A DNA stretch of 15,592 nucleotides from Prevotellaceae bacterium UBA6974 (GTDB lineage Bacteria > Bacteroidota > Bacteroidia > Bacteroidales > Bacteroidaceae), in assembly GCA_002450165.1 (NCBI GenBank), contig DJYQ01000020.1, positions 1,907-17,498 of the forward strand. The letters run 5' to 3'. This document shows, in pieces, positions 7,331 through 15,460 of the stretch. The notes below the pieces were generated by a model. That model was not told the origin of the DNA. It was given only the letters and a program-made list of their open reading frames with translations, and did not search any database. Numbering within the stretch: position 1 is the first letter of the stretch; each line of letters opens with the position of its first letter. Both the position numbers and the translations under genes were made by a program.

Positions 7331-9223
7331 TTATGCTTTTTTCTTGCTACTTTTCTTTTCCTCGGGGGTAATGGATACGTGGCGATTGCTGTTGTCGCGC
7401 ATTACTTCGAGTACAATGTCGCTGACCATTTGTTTCAGTTCATTTAGGAACTGGTGTGCATCGTACTGCTGGTGTTCTATTTGGCGTAGTTTGCGCTCCC
7501 ATATACCGGTGAGTTCGGCACTTTTCAGCAATTCTTCGTGTATAATGCCTATCAGTTCGACTCCTGTTGGGGTTGCCCACAGGGATGTGCGTTCCTTGCG
7601 TATATAGCGACGGCGGAACAGAGTTTCGATAATGGCGGCGCGAGTTGAAGGGCGTCCGATGCCGTTTTCCTTCAGCGCATCACGCAACTCTTCGTCCTCA
7701 ACGGTTTTTCCTGCTGTTTCCATCGCACGCAGCAGGGTTGCTTCGGTGTATGGCTTGGGGGGTGTTGTCTGCTTTTCTGCCAGGTCTGGCTGATGGGGTC
7801 CTTCCTCGCCTTTGGTAAATGCTGGCAGGACTTTTTCCTCGTTGTTGTTGTCGGCAAGGTTGGCTGAGGGTAGCAGAATACGCCATGCAGGGTCGGTTAT
7901 GTGCTTTCCAGTGGCCTTGAAACCCAAGTCTCCGACCTGTCCAGTAACTGTTGTCGTTTCAAAAATGCAGTCCGGATAGAAAATACCGATGAAACGGCGA
8001 ACTATCAGATCAAAGACCTTGCGTTCGGATTCATTCAGGTTGTTGGCTGACTGGCCGGTAGGTATAATGGCGTGGTGGTCGGTAACCTTTGAAGAGTCGA
8101 AGTATTTCTTGTCCTTGCGCAGTTTCTGCCCCTTGATACGTTCCATCAGGGGGAAGTATTCGCGCAGTCCATTCAGTATTTGCGGACACTTGGGGTAGAT
8201 GTCGTCTGGCAGGAAGGTGGTATCTACACGAGGGTATGTTGTGACTTTCTTCTCGTACAGGCTCTGAATCAGGTTGAGTGTCTGCTCGGCTGAATAGCCG
8301 AATTTCTTGTTACATTCCACCTGCAGGCTTGTAAGGTCAAACAGACGGGGCGGTGCTTCCTTGCCTTTCTTCTTCTCGACCTTGGTGACTTTGAAGGACA
8401 GGTCTCGTATGGCATCCATTGCTGCCTGACCTTCTTCCTGGGTCTTGAATCCCTTGGGTGTGCGTTCTTTCCTGTTTTTGCCCTCGATTGTTTTTTCTTC
8501 CTCTTCATCGTCCATGATGACGTTGAAGACGGTGTCGCGGTATGTGGTGGTCAGAACCCAGTATTTTGTTGGTACGAAATTCTCAATTTCCTGCTGTCGT
8601 CGTACAATCAGTGCCAGGGTGGGGGTCTGAACCCTGCCTATGCTGAGTACCTGTCCGGGACCGTTGTTGCGGTCGTTTGAGCGGTATTTCAGGGTGTACA
8701 GCCTAGTGGCGTTCATCCCTAAGGTCCAATCGCCTATTGCACGCATCAGTCCTGCTTCGTACAGGCTTTGGTAGTGGCTTTGGTCCTTGAGTGTCTGGAA
8801 ACCTTCGCGTATGGCTTCTTCGGTCAGGGATGAAATCCACAGGCGCATGACGGGGCACTTGGCTCCTGCCAACTGCATGACCCATCGCTGAATCAGTTCA
8901 CCCTCTTGGCCGGCATCACCGCAATTGATAATACTGTCTGCATTTTTCATCAGCGACTGGATGACCTGAAACTGGTGCTCTATTCCTTTGTCCTTCTTCA
9001 GCCGGATGCCGAATCGTTCGGGAATCATTGGTAATGCCCCCAATGACCAGTATCGCCAATTACTATGGTACTCATGGGGTTCCTTCAGCTCGCATAAGTG
9101 ACCGTAAGTCCAGGTGACCTGGTATCCATTTCCCTCCATATATCCGTCTTTGGACGTGTTAGCCCCAAGGACCTTGGCTATATCCTTGGCGACGGATGGT
9201 TTCTCGGCAATGCAGACTATCAA
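7331..9223 (-). CDS. topB: DNA topoisomerase III (type IA)
   Basis: A type IA topoisomerase that passes single strands to relax negative supercoils and decatenate DNA. The 630-residue product begins with the Toprim domain (IVCIAEKPSVAKDIAKVLGA), has the acidic motif CGDAGQEGE at 101-109, and has the active-site motif TTYPRVDT with catalytic Tyr330. The length is close to E. coli TopB. The C-terminus is a short Lys-rich tail (KKSSKKKA) without zinc fingers. The start is a TTG at 9221-9223: a stop lies nine codons upstream in frame, no ATG intervenes, and the conserved IAEKPS must be at the very N-terminus. The transporter gene ends 31 nt upstream, so the two probably share a transcript. The Toprim motif has Gly and Gln where E. 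coli TopB has Asp and Arg (DADREGE). The chromosomal copy is likely, as no conjugative element genes are near. Confidence 0.93.
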   Translation of the reverse strand: MIVCIAEKPSVAKDIAKVLGANTSKDGYMEGNGYQVTWTYGHLCELKEPHEYHSNWRYWSLGALPMIPERFGIRLKKDKGIEHQFQVIQSLMKNADSIINCGDAGQEGELIQRWVMQLAGAKCPVMRLWISSLTEEAIREGFQTLKDQSHYQSLYEAGLMRAIGDWTLGMNATRLYTLKYRSNDRNNGPGQVLSIGRVQTPTLALIVRRQQEIENFVPTKYWVLTTTYRDTVFNVIMDDEEEEKTIEGKNRKERTPKGFKTQEEGQAAMDAIRDLSFKVTKVEKKKGKEAPPRLFDLTSLQVECNKKFGYSAEQTLNLIQSLYEKKVTTYPRVDTTFLPDDIYPKCPQILNGLREYFPLMERIKGQKLRKDKKYFDSSKVTDHHAIIPTGQSANNLNESERKVFDLIVRRFIGIFYPDCIFETTTVTGQVGDLGFKATGKHITDPAWRILLPSANLADNNNEEKVLPAFTKGEEGPHQPDLAEKQTTPPKPYTEATLLRAMETAGKTVEDEELRDALKENGIGRPSTRAAIIETLFRRRYIRKERTSLWATPTGVELIGIIHEELLKSAELTGIWERKLRQIEHQQYDAHQFLNELKQMVSDIVLEVMRDNSNRHVSITPEEKKSSKKKA

Positions 9224-9254
9224 TGGTGTACGGTGTTTATTCGTTGGGTTATAG

Positions 9255-10991
9255 TCAAACTGTACACAGGAGCAGGATTATCAGCTGTGCTGTAAGTATT
9301 CGTAGAAACATGCTCAGTGGATAAACTGTCGAGTAACCTACTGCAGGTGCTTCGTTTCCAGCGGTCTGGTTGGCAAATGCCAATGCTGGTGGGTCTGTGT
9401 TGGAGCCGGCAATCAGGCCCATCAGGGTGAAGTAGTTTATCTTGGCAAACTTTCGACCTATGATGCCCATAATCAGTATGGGTACAATGGTAATCAGAAA
9501 ACCGCACCATACATAATGGATGCCGTCACCGTCCACAACAGTTTCCAGGAACTGTGCGCCTGCTTTTATGCCGACACTGGCAAGGAACAGGGCCAGACCT
9601 ATCTCCCGGAGCATCATGTTTGCCGAGGTGGTTGTGTAGGCGTTAAGTTTGAACTTCCATCCGTATGCTCCAATCAGTATGGAAATAATCAGTGGACCAC
9701 CAGCAAGACCCAGCTTTACCGGAGTGGGTACACCTGGTATGGCTACGGGTATTGCGCCGAAGATGATACCAACGAAGATGCCAACGAAGATGCCGGTCAG
9801 GTTAGGATGATTCAGTTTCTTGACTGAGTTGCCCATTTTTGCGGCAATGCGGTCAACTTGGTCTTCTGGACCGTTGACAACCAGACGGTCGCCAATCTGC
9901 AGTCGCAGGTTCTGTTCGGCATACAGATTGAGGTCGCCACGGCGTATGCGGGTTACAGTACATCCGTATATGCTGGAGAAATGCATTTCGCCAATGGTCT
10001 TGCCGTTTACGGCTGACTGTGTTACCAGAATGTGCTTGGTGACGGGTTTTACATCCTGTTCTTCCCACTCGATATGCTCTTCGGGACCGATAAAAGCTAC
10101 AATGGCCTCGGCATCATCCAGGGCACAGTTCATGTACATTTTGTCACCCAACTGGATGGTTGTGTTTCGGTTGGGGATGCTGACATGACCGTTGTGCAAC
10201 AGACGGCTGCAGACAAAGTCGCGACCAATGAACGTGCGGATTTGCAGGATGCTCTTGCCAGCCAACGAGGGGTTGTTGGCGCTGATGGTCATGCGGTGAG
10301 GAATTGCGTGCGGATTTGCTGCCTTTTCGTCCTCGATTTCTTTTTGTGCATCTTTCAGTGATGTACGTGTCAGGTAGCGGATGACTATTGTTGCCAGGAT
10401 GATACCTACTACACCAAGTGGGTATGCACAGGCATAGCCGTTGGCGATAGATGGGGCACTGGTACCGAAAATGTTGTTGCATGCTTCGGTTGCAGCACCC
10501 AAACCGGGGGTGTTGGTAATGGCACCACACAGGACACCAACCATCATGGCAAGGTCTGTGCTGTTCTTCCCGCTGATCGGACCTCCCTGGTAAAATACGG
10601 CAAAATAAAGGCAGATACAGCATGCTACATTAAGCAGGATTATGCCAACTGCGATTGCGTTCATCTTGAGACCTCCGGTTTTGAAACTTTCAAAGAAACC
10701 TGGACCTACCTGCAGGCCTATACAGTAAACAAACAGTATCAGGCCAAAGTCTTGTATGAAGGTCAGTACGTTGCCTGGTGCGGCAAAACCTCCGACTTCA
10801 GATACAATGCCTGCGGCATGATAGATGTGTCCCAGCAATATGCCAGCAAACAAGACAAACGTCACTCCCAGGGAAATACCGGCAACCTTGATACGGCCAA
10901 GCAGCAGTCCTATGCTGATGACCAATGCATAGATAACAACGATGTGTCCTACACTCTCGGTGTTAGTAAACAGACTGTATAACCAATCCAT
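9255..10991 (-). CDS. AspT/YidE-family transporter with two TrkA-C domains
   Basis: A 578-residue inner membrane protein of the aspartate:alanine exchanger family (TC 2.A.81). It has two homologous membrane halves (about 15-210 and 395-578) around a cytoplasmic core with two TrkA-C (RCK-C) domains at about 233-305 and 315-388, which in other proteins bind small ligands. The two halves carry paired family motifs: GAITNTPGLGAA (156-167) with GLIAGSNTDPPALA (525-538), and GLQVGPGFF with SVGIKAGAQF. The substrate is not known; related proteins exchange dicarboxylic or amino acids, for example AspT exchanges aspartate for alanine. The frame extends to a TTG at 11027, but the ATG at 10991 gives the usual start (MDWLYSLF) and lies downstream of the -7 element. 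It is divergent from mutAB, which might hint at a role in moving acids of the succinate/propionate pathway; that is only a guess from position. Confidence 0.88.
   Translation of the reverse strand: MDWLYSLFTNTESVGHIVVIYALVISIGLLLGRIKVAGISLGVTFVLFAGILLGHIYHAAGIVSEVGGFAAPGNVLTFIQDFGLILFVYCIGLQVGPGFFESFKTGGLKMNAIAVGIILLNVACCICLYFAVFYQGGPISGKNSTDLAMMVGVLCGAITNTPGLGAATEACNNIFGTSAPSIANGYACAYPLGVVGIILATIVIRYLTRTSLKDAQKEIEDEKAANPHAIPHRMTISANNPSLAGKSILQIRTFIGRDFVCSRLLHNGHVSIPNRNTTIQLGDKMYMNCALDDAEAIVAFIGPEEHIEWEEQDVKPVTKHILVTQSAVNGKTIGEMHFSSIYGCTVTRIRRGDLNLYAEQNLRLQIGDRLVVNGPEDQVDRIAAKMGNSVKKLNHPNLTGIFVGIFVGIIFGAIPVAIPGVPTPVKLGLAGGPLIISILIGAYGWKFKLNAYTTTSANMMLREIGLALFLASVGIKAGAQFLETVVDGDGIHYVWCGFLITIVPILIMGIIGRKFAKINYFTLMGLIAGSNTDPPALAFANQTAGNEAPAVGYSTVYPLSMFLRILTAQLIILLLCTV
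9769..9792. repeat. 12-bp perfect tandem duplication inside the transporter gene
   Basis: CCAACGAAGATG occurs twice in tandem (9769-9780, 9781-9792). On the minus strand it encodes IFVGIFVG (about 401-408) in the first membrane helix of the second half. The repeat is in frame, so gain or loss would change helix length by four residues. Confidence 0.85.
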
Positions 10992-11024
10992 AATATTATT
11001 ATATGTTCGTTTAAGCTTTCCGCG

Positions 11025-11032
11025 CAAAATTA
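11025..11032 (-). promoter_or_regulatory. Putative -7 promoter element for the transporter-topB unit
   Basis: On the minus strand TAATTTTG matches TAnnTTTG exactly and lies 33 nt before the ATG at 10991. At the ideal -33 distance the sequence is atacc rather than TTTG, so the upstream element is weak. Together with the mutAB promoter it makes a compact divergent promoter region. Confidence 0.5.
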
Positions 11033-11072
11033 CTTAAAAAAATGATAGCTCGGTATAAAATAACTTGTTTAA

Positions 11073-11104
11073 TTTTGTCAGTCACAGAAAAAAGTGTACT
11101 TTTG
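11073..11104 (+). promoter_or_regulatory. Promoter for mutAB
   Basis: TTTTG (11073-11077), exactly 19 bp, then TACTTTTG (11097-11104): a full match to the Bacteroidota consensus. The predicted RNA start is about 6-8 nt further on, leaving a leader of only about 27 nt before the mutA ATG. That also shows that the frame opening at 11042 is not the true start. Confidence 0.75.
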
Positions 11105-11137
11105 TTTGGTAGAATTAACATTATTCATATAAATAAT

Positions 11138-12991
11138 ATGGCAGATAGTAAAGAGAAGCTTTTTTCTGATTTTACGGCACCTTCGCGTCAGGAATGGCGT
11201 GATAAAATCGAGGTTGACCTGAAGGGGGCCGACTATCAGAAGAAGATGGTATGGAGAACCAACGAGGGTTTCTCCATGGAACCCTTCTATTTGAAGGAGG
11301 ATGTTGAGAAACTGGCCACGGTGAATGCTCTTCCGGGTGAGTTCCCTTATGTTCGCGGCAACAAGGCTGCTTCGAACGAGTGGCATGTCCGTCAGGACAT
11401 AGTATGTGCAGATGCAAAGGAGGCTAATGCCAAGGCTTTGGACATCTTGAACCGCGGCGTCGATTCGCTCGGTTTTTCTATTCCGGCAGACAAGGTCAGC
11501 AAGGAATACGTAGCTGAGTTGCTGGATGGTATTTACGTCGAGTGCGTCGAATTGAACTTTAGGACATGCCAGTGTCATTGTGTTGAACTGGCAGAGATTC
11601 TTGTTTCGTATTTCAAGGAAAAGGGAGCAGATCCGCAGAAGGTCGAAGGGTCGATATCATTTGACCCTCTGGAAAAGTTTGTGACAAAGGGCAAAGATGT
11701 GTCTGGCGCCTTGGCAAATGCAAAGACTTTGGTGGAGATGCTTGCGGACTATCCGCGCTTCTATGCAATTGCAGTCAATGCATATAAGCTGACTGACGCG
11801 GGAGCATACAGTTACCAGGACCTGGGATATGCCCTCAGCTGGGGTAACGAGTATCTTGCTGAGCTTACCGAGGCCGGTGTCAATCCGTGTCTTGCTGCTA
11901 AGAGTATCAAGTTCAATCTGGGTATTAACGGCGTGTATTTCATGGAGATAGCTAAACTGCGTGCTGCGCGTATGCTGTGGGCTCAGATTGTGTCCCAGTA
12001 CACAGATTGCCGTGAGGCTGCCAAGATGCATATATGTGCATATACGACAACGTATAATCAGACGATATTTGACTCGTACGTTAATTTGTTGCGTTCACAG
12101 ACCGAGGCAATGTCGGCTGCCCTGGGTGGAGTGGATTCGATGGTGGTAATTCCTTTCGATGCTCCGTACGAGATTCCGACCGACTTTGCCGAACGTATAG
12201 CACGCAATCAGCAGTTGTTGCTCAAGGACGAGTGTCATTTCGACCGCATGGTAGATGTGGCAGGTGGTTCGTATTTTATTGAGGAACTGACTGTTGCTCT
12301 GGCAGGCCAGGCTTGGAAGCTGTTCCTTGAGATTGAGGATAAGGGCGGATTCCTTGCTGCAGTCAAGGCAGGTATCGTGCAGAATGCTGTCAATCAGACG
12401 AATGCCGACCGTCATGTAGGGGCAGGGAAGCGTCGTGAGTTCCTGCTGGGAACGAACCAGTTCCCTAACTTTAACGAGGTATCTGATGGCAAGACCCCAC
12501 TTGTTCGCAGTTGCAGTTGCGGACATGATTCTTGTGAAACAGACATACCGGCAGTCAAATCCGAACGTCTGGCCAGTGATTTCGAAAACCTTCGTCTTAC
12601 AACAGAGAAGGCAGCCAAGACACCGGTTGCGTTTATGCTTACAATAGGCAACCTGGCAATGCGTCAGGCGCGTGCACAGTTTTCATGTAACTTCCTTGCA
12701 GCAGCCGGGTACAAGGTGATTGACAACCTTGGCTTCAAGACTGTGGAGGAGGGCGTAGATGCTGCACTGGCAGCAAACGCTGACATAGTAGTTATATGCT
12801 CTTCGGACGATGAATATGCAGAGTATGCTATTCCTGCATTCCAGTACCTTAACGGCCGTGCGCTTTATGTCGTGGCAGGTGCACCGGCATGTTCTGAGGA
12901 GCTCAAGGCTGCAGGTATTGAGAATTTTATTAACGTTAGGTCAAACCAGCTGGCTACTCTCAAGGAGTACAATGCTAAACTCGGAATCTAA
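11138..12991 (+). CDS. mutA: Methylmalonyl-CoA mutase small (beta) subunit
   Basis: The non-catalytic subunit of adenosylcobalamin-dependent methylmalonyl-CoA mutase, which pairs with MutB to interconvert succinyl-CoA and (R)-methylmalonyl-CoA in propionate formation. The 617-residue product starts MADSKEKLFSDFTAPSRQEW and has the MutA N-terminal arm, a TIM-barrel-like domain (about 50-440) and a C-terminal cobalamin-binding-like fold (about 495-617). The fold is degenerate: where catalytic subunits have DxHxxG, this has GNLAMR (504-509), so it should not bind B12, as is known for MutA. The start at 11138 lies just after a perfect promoter. An unusual Cys cluster, RSCSCGHDSC, with Cys459, 461 and 466, lies in the linker between the two domains. 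mutB follows after 5 nt, so the two are cotranscribed and probably translationally coupled. Confidence 0.95.
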   Translation: MADSKEKLFSDFTAPSRQEWRDKIEVDLKGADYQKKMVWRTNEGFSMEPFYLKEDVEKLATVNALPGEFPYVRGNKAASNEWHVRQDIVCADAKEANAKALDILNRGVDSLGFSIPADKVSKEYVAELLDGIYVECVELNFRTCQCHCVELAEILVSYFKEKGADPQKVEGSISFDPLEKFVTKGKDVSGALANAKTLVEMLADYPRFYAIAVNAYKLTDAGAYSYQDLGYALSWGNEYLAELTEAGVNPCLAAKSIKFNLGINGVYFMEIAKLRAARMLWAQIVSQYTDCREAAKMHICAYTTTYNQTIFDSYVNLLRSQTEAMSAALGGVDSMVVIPFDAPYEIPTDFAERIARNQQLLLKDECHFDRMVDVAGGSYFIEELTVALAGQAWKLFLEIEDKGGFLAAVKAGIVQNAVNQTNADRHVGAGKRREFLLGTNQFPNFNEVSDGKTPLVRSCSCGHDSCETDIPAVKSERLASDFENLRLTTEKAAKTPVAFMLTIGNLAMRQARAQFSCNFLAAAGYKVIDNLGFKTVEEGVDAALAANADIVVICSSDDEYAEYAIPAFQYLNGRALYVVAGAPACSEELKAAGIENFINVRSNQLATLKEYNAKLGI

Positions 12992-12996
12992 AGACT

Positions 12997-15168
12997 ATGG
13001 CAAGAAAATCATTCAAAGACATTGATATCTTTGCTGGTATTGAGGCAAAGAACGGCCAGCAGTGGCAGAAGGAGAATGGCATTGAAGCAAATTGGCGAAC
13101 AGCCGAGCAGATTGACATTCAGCCTGTTTATACTAAGGAAGACCTCGAGGGTATGGAACACCTTGACTTTGCTGCAGGTATTCCACCGTTCCTGCGTGGT
13201 CCCTACAGCATGATGTATCCATTCCGTCCGTGGACAATTCGTCAGTATGCCGGATTCTCTACGGCTGAGGAGTCAAACGCATTTTACCGCCGTAATCTGG
13301 CATCCGGACAGAAGGGTCTGTCTGTTGCTTTTGACCTGCCAACACACCGTGGATATGATCCAGATAACGAGCGTGTTGTAGGTGATGTTGGTAAAGCGGG
13401 TGTGTCTATCTGCTCTCTCGAGAATATGAAGGTCCTGTTTGCTGGTATTCCGTTGAACAAGATGTCTGTTTCCATGACGATGAACGGTGGCGTGCTGCCA
13501 ATTCTGGCATTCTATATCAATGCCGGTCTTGAACAGGGTGCCAAACTTGAAGAAATGGCTGGTACAATCCAGAATGACATCCTGAAGGAGTTCATGGTGC
13601 GCAATACCTATATCTACCCGCCTGCATTCTCGATGAAGATTATTGCCGACATCTTTGAGTTCACCTCGCAGAAAATGCCTAAGTTCAACTCTATTTCAAT
13701 CTCGGGCTACCACATGCAGGAAGCGGGTGCTACCGCTGATATCGAGTTGGCCTATACTTTGGCGGATGGTATTGACTACTTGCGTGCTGGCATAAATGCC
13801 GGTATCGACGTTGATGCATTTGCTCCGCGCCTGTCGTTCTTCTGGGCTATTGGCGTAAACCACTTTATGGAGATTGCCAAGATGCGTGCAGGTCGTCTGT
13901 TGTGGGCAAAGATAGTGAAGAGTTTCGGTGCCAAGAATCCAAAATCAATGGCATTGCGCACACACTCGCAGACATCAGGTTGGTCGCTTACCGAACAGGA
14001 TCCGTTTAACAATGTGGGCCGTACCTGTATCGAAGCTATGGCGGCCGTTCTTGGTCATACACAGTCACTGCACACCAATGCCCTGGACGAGGCTATTGCC
14101 TTGCCAACTGACTTCTCGGCACGTATTGCCCGTAATACACAGATTTACATACAGAACGAGACCCAGGTGTGCAAGCATATCGATCCATGGGCAGGTTCGT
14201 ACTATGTCGAGAAACTGACTCAGGAACTGTACGAGAAGGCTTGGGCGCATATACAGGAGATTGAAAAGCTTGGTGGTATGGCGAAGGCTATAGAAACAGG
14301 CCTTCCCAAGATGCGTATCGAGGAGGCAGCAGCACGTACTCAGGCACGAATAGACTGTGGTACGCAGACTATTGTAGGTGTGAATAAGTACCGTCTGGAC
14401 CACGAGGATCCGATTGATATCCTTGAGATTGACAATACGGCCGTACGAGTTCAGCAGATTGAGGCACTCAAGACTCTCAAGGCTAATCGCGACGAGGCAC
14501 AGGTCAAGGCGGACCTCGAGGCTATTACCCGTTGTGTACAGGAGTTCCAGGACGGCAAGAAGTCGCAGGACAATCTGCTCGCGCTTGCTGTGACTGCAGC
14601 AGGACATCGTGCTACTTTGGGAGAAATTTCCGATGCATGTGAGTCAGTAGTAGGTCGTTATAAAGCAGTAATCAGAACAATTAGTAACGTGTATTCATCA
14701 GAATCCAAGAGCGATGCACTCTTCCAGGAGGCTTGTGCTCTGACCGAAGAATTTGCAAAAATAAACGGACGTCGTCCGCGTATCATGATTGCCAAGATGG
14801 GACAGGATGGTCATGACCGTGGCGCCAAGGTGTGTGCAACAGGTTATGCGGACTGCGGTTACGATGTTGATATGGGACCATTGTTCCAGACACCGGCCGA
14901 ATCTGCGCGTCAGGCTGTTGAAAACGATGTAAACATCGTTGGTGTGTCATCCCTTGCAGCAGGTCACAAGACCCTTATTCCGCAACTTATAGCAGAACTG
15001 AAGAAACTTGGCCGCGAAGATATTATGGTCATTGCTGGCGGCGTAATCCCCGCTCAGGACTATGATTTCCTCTATAAGGCAGGTGTGGCTGCTATCTATG
15101 GTCCTGGTACACCAGTTGCCTTCTCAGCCGCTCAGATGATGAAGATTCTGCTGGGCAAGGAGGACTAA
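12997..15168 (+). CDS. mutB: Methylmalonyl-CoA mutase large (alpha, catalytic) subunit
   Basis: The catalytic, B12-binding subunit of methylmalonyl-CoA mutase (EC 5.4.99.2). The 723-residue product has a TIM barrel with the known active-site residues in family order: Tyr84 (in RQYAGFSTAEESN), Arg202 (in VRNTYIYPP) and His239 (in GYHMQEAG), matching Tyr89, Arg207 and His244 of the Propionibacterium enzyme with a constant shift of five. The C-terminal cobalamin domain has DGHDRG with Asp604, His606 and Gly609, where His606 is the lower ligand of cobalt. Length is typical. Together with mutA it supports the succinate-to-propionate pathway. The epimerase, decarboxylase and MeaB chaperone genes are not in the window. 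A strong intrinsic terminator follows 47 nt after the stop. Confidence 0.97.
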   Translation: MARKSFKDIDIFAGIEAKNGQQWQKENGIEANWRTAEQIDIQPVYTKEDLEGMEHLDFAAGIPPFLRGPYSMMYPFRPWTIRQYAGFSTAEESNAFYRRNLASGQKGLSVAFDLPTHRGYDPDNERVVGDVGKAGVSICSLENMKVLFAGIPLNKMSVSMTMNGGVLPILAFYINAGLEQGAKLEEMAGTIQNDILKEFMVRNTYIYPPAFSMKIIADIFEFTSQKMPKFNSISISGYHMQEAGATADIELAYTLADGIDYLRAGINAGIDVDAFAPRLSFFWAIGVNHFMEIAKMRAGRLLWAKIVKSFGAKNPKSMALRTHSQTSGWSLTEQDPFNNVGRTCIEAMAAVLGHTQSLHTNALDEAIALPTDFSARIARNTQIYIQNETQVCKHIDPWAGSYYVEKLTQELYEKAWAHIQEIEKLGGMAKAIETGLPKMRIEEAAARTQARIDCGTQTIVGVNKYRLDHEDPIDILEIDNTAVRVQQIEALKTLKANRDEAQVKADLEAITRCVQEFQDGKKSQDNLLALAVTAAGHRATLGEISDACESVVGRYKAVIRTISNVYSSESKSDALFQEACALTEEFAKINGRRPRIMIAKMGQDGHDRGAKVCATGYADCGYDVDMGPLFQTPAESARQAVENDVNIVGVSSLAAGHKTLIPQLIAELKKLGREDIMVIAGGVIPAQDYDFLYKAGVAAIYGPGTPVAFSAAQMMKILLGKED

Positions 15169-15215
15169 ACGTGTTTTAGGTATCTGAAACCTGTTTTTTA
15201 GGTCCGTATTTATAC

Positions 15216-15251
15216 AGGAGCTGTTCCGCTACAGGAAACAGCTCCTTTTTT
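15216..15251 (+). terminator. Rho-independent terminator of mutAB
   Basis: AGGAGCTGTT (15216-15225) pairs perfectly with AACAGCTCCT (15237-15246) around an 11-nt loop, followed at once by a run of six T (15246-15251). It separates mutAB from the rRNA operon. Confidence 0.92.
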
Positions 15252-15282
15252 ATTATCTCGCATGCGTATATATTATATAAGG

Positions 15283-15290
15283 TATATTTG
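15283..15290 (+). promoter_or_regulatory. Possible upstream rRNA promoter, -7 element only
   Basis: TATATTTG matches TAnnTTTG exactly, 270 nt before the 16S start and about 32 nt after the mutAB terminator. No TTG is present at the 19-bp distance. It might be a second, weaker start site for the rRNA operon, or chance in AT-rich DNA. Confidence 0.3.
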
Positions 15291-15302
15291 TCTGCAGGAC
15301 CA

Positions 15303-15341
15303 TAATATTTATTTTTTTTTGTAGATTTTTTAAAAAAAATC
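15303..15341. promoter_or_regulatory. A/T-tract region, UP-element-like, before the rRNA promoter
   Basis: Long T and A runs end 9 bp before the -33 element of the main rRNA promoter. They include an 18-bp palindrome centred on GATTTTTT (15324-15331) and AAAAAATC (15334-15341). Such tracts are intrinsically bent and, upstream of rRNA promoters, often raise RNA polymerase binding. The role here is inferred from position. Confidence 0.45.
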
Positions 15342-15350
15342 CATAGTATA

Positions 15351-15382
15351 TATTGCTGTTTTGATAAAAAGGCATACCTTTG
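15351..15382 (+). promoter_or_regulatory. Main rRNA operon promoter
   Basis: TATTG (15351-15355, with a TTG core), exactly 19 bp, then TACCTTTG (15375-15382), a full -7 match. RNA would start near 15389, giving a 16S leader of about 165 nt. The region from 15169 to 15552 (384 bases) contains no gene: it holds the mutAB terminator, this promoter, and the rRNA leader. Confidence 0.75.
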
Positions 15383-15393
15383 CACTCGCAAAT

Positions 15394-15439
15394 GAGCCGG
15401 AGGTCCTCTCATACAGCGGACCACAAAAAGATGCGGCTC
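15394..15439 (+). other. Nested stem structure in the rRNA leader
   Basis: Near the predicted RNA start, GAGCCG (15394-15399) can pair with CGGCTC (15434-15439), and inside it GGTCC (15402-15406) with GGACC (15418-15422), with an 11-nt loop. The two stems are separated by a 2-nt and an 11-nt A-rich bulge. No T-run follows, so it is not an intrinsic terminator; a role in stability or antitermination is possible. Confidence 0.5.
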
Positions 15440-15448
15440 TGCGGCAAG

Positions 15449-15460
15449 TGATCTTTGATA
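15449..15460 (+). promoter_or_regulatory. boxA-like antitermination site in the rRNA leader
   Basis: TGATCTTTGATA resembles the boxA sequence bound by NusB/S10 in rRNA leaders (E. coli TGCTCTTTAACA) and lies in the expected place between promoter and 16S. Similar 'TTCTTTGA' elements occur in leaders of other Bacteroidales, from memory. Confidence 0.5.

Noticed and set aside
7331..9223. topB as a marker of a conjugative element
   Set aside because: TopB genes occur on such elements, but no tra, mob, integrase or repeat signals are nearby and the neighbours are chromosomal housekeeping genes.
11042..11137. N-terminal extension of mutA by 32 codons
   Set aside because: The extension covers the -33 and -7 promoter elements, and MutA proteins normally begin near the MADSKEKLF segment.
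11105..11137. Cobalamin riboswitch before mutAB
   Set aside because: The predicted leader is only about 27 nt, far too short for a B12 riboswitch, and no B12-box-like sequence is visible.
11078..11578. 166-residue minus-strand ORF
   Set aside because: It is antisense to mutA and to its promoter, with no recognisable domain.
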